A DNA stretch of 7,919 nucleotides, from the NCBI GenBank assembly GCA_018109965.1, contig JAGBFE010000394.1:1-7919 (forward strand), given 5' to 3'. This stretch comes from Oscillospiraceae bacterium (GTDB lineage: Bacteria; Bacillota_A; Clostridia; Oscillospirales; Ruminococcaceae). The position numbers and the translations under genes were made by a program. The notes under the pieces are model-generated. The model saw only the letters and a list, made by a program, of their open reading frames with translations, searched no databases and had not been told where the DNA came from. Shown here in pieces: positions 4,991-7,919 of the stretch; the stretch's first letter is position 1; each line of letters begins with the position of its first letter.

Positions 4991-5923
4991 ATGCAGTTTT
5001 TTATACAGGACAACACAATTTTTTATCCAAATGTGACCGACTACGACCTCGGCGAAACTTTTCTGTGCGGGCAGGCGTTCCGTTTTGACGAATATGACGG
5101 CGGCTTTAAAGGCTTTATCGGAAAACAGCTTTGCCACATCACGCTGACCTGTGATAACAATGCAGATATTGCTGATGTAAAAACATGCACAGCCGATGCT
5201 GACAGCGCTGTCGGTGCCGATAACACAAAGGGCACTGCACAGGCACAAAAGGGCGGCACTTTGGCGGTAAAGCTGCTGCACACACAGCCCACAGAGGAGC
5301 TTGCGCAGAAAATAGGGGAATTTCTCTCCCTTGATATGGACTACACCGCACTTAAAAAACAGTTCAGTCAGGATGAGACTGTGGCAAAGGCAATACAGTT
5401 TGCCCCGGGCATCCGTGTGCTCAACCAGGATTTTTTTGAAACCTTAATCACCTTTATCATCAGCCAGAACAACAACATCCCCCGCATCAAACAGCTGTGT
5501 GACCGCCTCAGTGAAAACTACGGCACAAAGGTGGGGGACAGCTTTGCTTTCCCTACTGCCGAGCAGATGAAAGATATAACCGAACAGGATTTCAAGGATA
5601 TGAAGTTCGGTTTCCGTGCCAAATATCTCACCGACGCGGTGGCAAAGGTGCTGGACGGCACAATTGATGAAACCACGGTGAAAAGCCTGCCGTATGAACA
5701 GGCACAGAAATATCTGATGCAGATAAAGGGTGTGGGACCAAAGGTTGCCGACTGCGTTTTGTTGTTCAGCTGCCGCCAGTACGAAAGTTTCCCAAAAGAT
5801 GTGTGGATAAAAAAAGCAATGGCACAGCTGTTTCCAAACGGTTTTCCCGACTGCTGCAAAGGCTACGAGGGCATTGCCCAGCAGTATATCTTCCATTACG
5901 CAAGGTTTAATTTAAAGGACTAA
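4991..5923 (+). CDS. OGG-type 8-oxoguanine DNA glycosylase/AP lyase
   Basis: A 310-residue base-excision repair enzyme of the helix-hairpin-helix superfamily, expected to remove 8-oxoguanine from DNA and nick the resulting abasic site. The N-terminal OGG domain shows LGETFLCGQAFRF (about 20-32), equivalent to the LPSGQSFRW segment of eukaryotic OGG1. The glycosylase core includes ISQNNNIPRI (157-166), the counterpart of the SSNNNIxRI damage-site motif, then the HhH hairpin IKGVGPKVADCVLLF (245-259) with the Schiff-base Lys 251 (OGG1 K249 position) and PKDVW (268-272) with the catalytic Asp 270. Between the N-terminal strands and the core is a polar, low-complexity stretch (about 55-92, ADADSAVGADNTKG). 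An ATG at 4982 is also in frame, but AAAAGGA ends at 4980, only 1 nt before it and 10 nt before the ATG at 4991, so the latter is preferred. Probably monocistronic; an AlkA-like specificity is less likely given the intact Lys. Confidence 0.9.
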   Translation: MQFFIQDNTIFYPNVTDYDLGETFLCGQAFRFDEYDGGFKGFIGKQLCHITLTCDNNADIADVKTCTADADSAVGADNTKGTAQAQKGGTLAVKLLHTQPTEELAQKIGEFLSLDMDYTALKKQFSQDETVAKAIQFAPGIRVLNQDFFETLITFIISQNNNIPRIKQLCDRLSENYGTKVGDSFAFPTAEQMKDITEQDFKDMKFGFRAKYLTDAVAKVLDGTIDETTVKSLPYEQAQKYLMQIKGVGPKVADCVLLFSCRQYESFPKDVWIKKAMAQLFPNGFPDCCKGYEGIAQQYIFHYARFNLKD

Positions 5924-5931
5924 ATAAAAAA

Positions 5932-6079
5932 CAGCCTTTGACACGACATCCCGGCAGAAAAACACGAATCTGATTTTAAACACAAAAAGGCTGATGCCTG
6001 CCGCATATTGATACAAGTTGTGCCGCAGGCTAAAACAACTCCCTTGCAGGCTGCGGCGGGCGGTTTTATCACAAAAACC
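5932..6079. other. Spacer between glycosylase and aldolase genes with inverted repeats
   Basis: No gene is evident here. CAGCCTTT (5932-5939) faces AAAGGCTG (5986-5993), and GCCTGCCGCA (5996-6005) faces TGCCGCAGGC (6021-6030) with one mismatch and a 15-nt loop; GGTTTT/AAAACC (6062-6067/6074-6079) is a further short pair. None is followed by a T run on the plus strand, so I see no clear terminator for the glycosylase gene. Read on the minus strand the second hairpin is followed, after ATCAGCC, by five T, but no minus-strand gene needs it. Confidence 0.35.
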
Positions 6080-6124
6080 TACACATATCCTCAAAAAAAT
6101 TCTATATATTTATTCACAAATGTA

Positions 6125-6133
6125 TGATATACT
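6125..6133 (+). promoter_or_regulatory. Aldolase promoter, extended -10 element
   Basis: TGA followed by TATACT (6128-6133) forms an extended -10 box in a very AT-rich stretch 55 bp upstream of the aldolase start. A slightly downstream alternative is TTCACA (6113-6118) and TAATAT (6136-6141) with a 17-bp spacing. Either would give a leader of about 40-50 nt. Confidence 0.5.
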
Positions 6134-6187
6134 GTTAATATAGATAATCCCGCGATTTATCAACCGTTTTTAAAAGGAGAAAATAAA

Positions 6188-7051
6188 ATGTTAGTAAACG
6201 CAACAGAAATGCTTAAAAAAGCAAAAGCAGAAGGCTACGCAGTTGCCCAGATCAACATCAACAACCTTGAATGGACAAAAGCAGTGCTTCTCACAGCTGA
6301 AGAACTCAAAAGCCCTGTTATCCTCGGTGTTTCCGAAGGTGCAGGCAAATATATGACAGGCTACAAAACAGTTGCAGCAATGGTTAAAGCAATGATTGAA
6401 GAACTGGGCATCACAGTTCCTGTTGCTCTCCACCTTGACCACGGCAGCTACGAAGGCGCAAAAAAATGCATCGAAGCAGGCTTTTCTTCTGTAATGTTTG
6501 ACGGCAGCCACTATGCTATCGACGAAAACGTACAGAAAACAAAAGAAATCGTTGAACTTGCACATTCCCTCGGCATCTCCGTTGAAGCAGAAGTTGGCTC
6601 CATCGGCGGCGAAGAAGACGGCGTTGTTGGCCGCGGCGAAGTTGCAGATGCAGACGAATGCAAAATGATTGCTGACCTCGGCATCGACTTTTTGGCAGCA
6701 GGCATCGGCAACATCCACGGCAAATATCCTGCAAACTGGCAGGGTCTTGACTTTGATGCTCTCGAAGCTATCAAAAACAAAACCGAAGGTATGCCACTTG
6801 TTCTCCACGGCGGCACGGGCATCCCTGCTGATATGATTAAAAAAGCAATCAGCCTTGGCGTTGCAAAAATCAACGTTAACACAGAATGTCAGCTCTCCTT
6901 TGCTGCTGCAACAAGAGAATACATCGAAGCAGGCAAAGACCAGCAGGGCAAAGGCTATGACCCACGCAAACTTCTTGCACCTGGCTTTGAAGCAATCAAA
7001 GGCACAGTTAAAGAAAAACTGGAACTTTTCGGCAGCGTAGGCAAAGCTTAA
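6188..7051 (+). CDS. fba: Class II fructose-1,6-bisphosphate aldolase
   Basis: A 287-residue zinc-dependent aldolase that reversibly splits fructose 1,6-bisphosphate into dihydroxyacetone phosphate and glyceraldehyde 3-phosphate in glycolysis and gluconeogenesis. The TIM-barrel signatures are complete: LHLDHG (81-86) with catalytic Asp 84 and zinc ligand His 85, the SVMFDGSH strand (101-108), EAEVGSIGG (133-141), GIGNIHGKY with zinc ligand His 177, LHGGTG with zinc ligand His 207, and KINVNTE (227-233) for phosphate binding. Length is normal. AAAAGGAGA (6172-6180) sits 7 nt before the ATG. By eye every Lys codon is AAA and every Glu codon is GAA, unlike the neighbouring genes, as expected of a very highly expressed gene. 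It has its own promoter upstream and a strong hairpin terminator downstream, so it is probably a single-gene unit. A tagatose- or ketose-bisphosphate aldolase of the same family is possible but less likely in this context. Confidence 0.95.
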   Translation: MLVNATEMLKKAKAEGYAVAQININNLEWTKAVLLTAEELKSPVILGVSEGAGKYMTGYKTVAAMVKAMIEELGITVPVALHLDHGSYEGAKKCIEAGFSSVMFDGSHYAIDENVQKTKEIVELAHSLGISVEAEVGSIGGEEDGVVGRGEVADADECKMIADLGIDFLAAGIGNIHGKYPANWQGLDFDALEAIKNKTEGMPLVLHGGTGIPADMIKKAISLGVAKINVNTECQLSFAAATREYIEAGKDQQGKGYDPRKLLAPGFEAIKGTVKEKLELFGSVGKA

Positions 7052-7123
7052 TAACTGCTTTTTGCACAAAACTTTGCGGACTGCATTTGTGAATGACAGT
7101 TCAGAAAGTCGATGATGCATACA

Positions 7124-7140
7124 AAATCGGATACCGATTT
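7124..7140. repeat. Small hairpin between aldolase stop and terminator
   Basis: AAATCGG (7124-7130) and CCGATTT (7134-7140) pair perfectly around ATA. It lies in the 3' untranslated part of the aldolase mRNA, 11 bp before the terminator stem, and might protect the 3' end. No other role is evident. Confidence 0.4.
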
Positions 7141-7151
7141 ATAATATCGAA

Positions 7152-7190
7152 AACAAAACCGTCCTTTCAGCACGAAAGGGCGGTTTTGTT
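7152..7190 (+). terminator. Rho-independent terminator after the aldolase gene
   Basis: A 17-bp stem, AACAAAACCGTCCTTTC (7152-7168) against GAAAGGGCGGTTTTGTT (7174-7190), with one G-U pair and the loop AGCAC. The A-rich 5' arm and T-rich 3' arm give the usual intrinsic terminator form, with the T run inside the stem end. Because the flanks are symmetric it may also work on the minus strand. It lies about 100 bp after the aldolase stop. Confidence 0.85.
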
Positions 7191-7248
7191 GTGTGCACGG
7201 CACAGACAGGGTTGTTTTGAGTTGTAGAGGAGGGGGGCTTGCCCTTTT

Positions 7249-7349
7249 GTCATTCTGAGCGCAGCGGAGAATCTCTCTGCATGACAGTACTGAACGGTCG
7301 CCATTAAATGCAATAACCTGTGAGACACTCTACATCCGTTCAGGGTGAC
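7249..7349. repeat. Dispersed palindromic repeat element, copy 2 (about 100 bp)
   Basis: Ends are GTCATTCTGAGCG (7249-7261) and CGTTCAGGGTGAC (7337-7349), inverted with 10 of 13 matches. It shares with the copy near 4226-4337 the TGAGCGCAGCG core, GAGAATCTC (one base different just before it), TACTGAAC in the middle and GAGACACT on the right, in the same order and with similar spacing, while the centre differs. It is 3 kb from the first copy, in the spacer after the aldolase terminator, and has no coding content. Conservation of the ends with a variable centre fits a nonautonomous mobile or REP-like element. Confidence 0.75.
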
Positions 7350-7401
7350 AGCAGTTGTTTTTTTTGTCTGTTTTGCACATAAAAACAACCGTATATTTTA
7401 T

Positions 7402-7430
7402 TTGTCATAACACATTTCAAGGTTTAAAAT
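7402..7430 (+). promoter_or_regulatory. Promoter for the carboxylesterase gene
   Basis: TTGTCA (7402-7407) and TAAAAT (7425-7430), each one base from the sigma-A consensus, are separated by exactly 17 bp. Transcription would begin near 7437, giving a leader of about 60 nt. The surrounding 130 bp is strongly AT-rich. Confidence 0.6.
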
Positions 7431-7497
7431 AAAATCAAAAAAACAGTCCGTCAAAATTTAACTTATAAATAAAACCACTACACAGGAGGGCTTACAT

Positions 7498-7919
7498 ATG
7501 TTGTTTGAATGCGGCAAAAATGCACCAAAGGCAACCACAAAGGCGGGGGTACTGCGGGGGTTCACTCTGGATGGCGTCCACACTTTCCACGGCATCAAGT
7601 ATGCCGATGCAAAGCGTTTTGAGATGCCACAGCCGGTAGCAAAATGGGAGGGTGTCAAAAATGCCGACGGCTACGGTTTCACCTGCCCGCTTATGTACGA
7701 CGATGCCCCGGGCGGCGAGCTGCGCTATCACCACGGCTACTGGCCAAGTGACGAAAACTGCCAGTATCTCAATGTATGGACCACCGATATGTCTGCCAGA
7801 AAGCCTGTTATGGTGTGGATACACGGCGGCGGCTACTCCTTTGGCAGCTGCCTTGAGCTTGGCGCGGTGGACGGCGACAGTCTGTGCCGCCATGGCGATG
7901 TTGTTGTGGTTACACTCAA
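7498..7919 (+). CDS. Type B carboxylesterase (para-nitrobenzyl esterase-like), N-terminal part
   Basis: The first 140 codons of an alpha/beta-hydrolase that continues past the window end. It starts MLFECGKNAPKATTKAGVL with AGGAGGG (7484-7490) 7 nt before the ATG. Family features occur in order: a GxxxGF strand (17-22), FHGIKYADAKRFEMP (30-44, the family's FxGIPYA..RF..P), CPLMYDD (63-69), SDENCQYLNVWT (84-95, equivalent to SEDCLYLNVWTP), and KPVMVWIHGGGYSFGS (102-117), where HGGG forms the oxyanion hole, followed by a VVVVTL strand. The catalytic Ser (GESAGG), Glu and His lie beyond the window, so activity cannot be judged. Full-length relatives are about 500 residues. There is no signal peptide, so the enzyme is probably cytoplasmic. 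Natural substrates of this family are usually unknown and I infer none. Codons are more GC-rich and mixed (AAG, GAG used) than in the aldolase gene. Confidence 0.9.
   Translation, partial: MLFECGKNAPKATTKAGVLRGFTLDGVHTFHGIKYADAKRFEMPQPVAKWEGVKNADGYGFTCPLMYDDAPGGELRYHHGYWPSDENCQYLNVWTTDMSARKPVMVWIHGGGYSFGSCLELGAVDGDSLCRHGDVVVVTL

Noticed and set aside
5444..5896. 150-codon minus-strand frame across the glycosylase gene
   Set aside because: Antisense shadow; the plus-strand protein has clear OGG motifs throughout.
5912..6094. 60-codon minus-strand frame between the glycosylase and aldolase genes
   Set aside because: No convincing Shine-Dalgarno, no domain, overlaps the glycosylase 3' end and inverted repeats.
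6191..7120. 309-codon open frame on the minus strand across the aldolase gene
   Set aside because: Exactly antisense to fba, extremely rich in Phe and Cys; it arises because AAA and GAA codons read as TTT and TTC on the opposite strand. No Shine-Dalgarno or domain.
7492..7893. 133-codon minus-strand frame across the esterase start
   Set aside because: Antisense to the type B carboxylesterase, which has the HGGG oxyanion motif and a proper Shine-Dalgarno.

Overview
The window looks like chromosomal DNA of a gut-type Firmicute, most likely a Clostridia/Oscillospirales relative. The basis is Shine-Dalgarno sites before nearly every gene, AT-rich promoters of the sigma-A type between moderate-GC genes, the clostridial style of the RlmB, OGG-type glycosylase and class II aldolase proteins, and two copies of a short palindromic repeat with the TGAGCGCAGCG core that I associate with this group. 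The taxonomic placement is inference; there is no rRNA gene or other strong marker here.

The left half is read leftward. A small tail-anchored protein gene (4343-4633) is followed, after a repeat element and a promoter region, by a compact run: rlmB (23S rRNA 2'-O-methyltransferase, 3284-4042), a large membrane protein (158-3265) starting 18 bp after the rlmB stop, and the first 28 codons of ruvX/yqgF (1-86, leaving the window). The membrane protein is the most unusual gene. Its C-terminal 550 residues have the topology and register of a heavy-metal P1B-type ATPase, but the phosphorylation loop, metal-binding CPC motif, actuator TGE motif and hinge motif are all altered or gone. About 460 residues of low-complexity Ala/Pro/Lys/Thr sequence sit in front. 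It reads as a P-type ATPase-derived pseudoenzyme.

The right half is read rightward: an OGG-type 8-oxoguanine DNA glycosylase (4991-5923), class II fructose-bisphosphate aldolase (6188-7051) with its own promoter, highly biased codons and a strong hairpin terminator, and the 5' part of a type B carboxylesterase (7498 to the window end). These look like separate transcription units rather than one operon.

The two halves diverge at an AT-rich spacer (4634-4990) that holds a dense cluster of DnaA-box-like 9-mers (4695-4822), a 14-bp perfect palindrome (4866-4879) and an extended -10 promoter for the glycosylase. Every gene to its left is on the minus strand and every gene to its right on the plus strand, so the spacer could be an origin or a DnaA-titration/regulatory site; dnaA itself is not in the window. 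I see no CRISPR array, tRNA, rRNA, transposase or phage gene.
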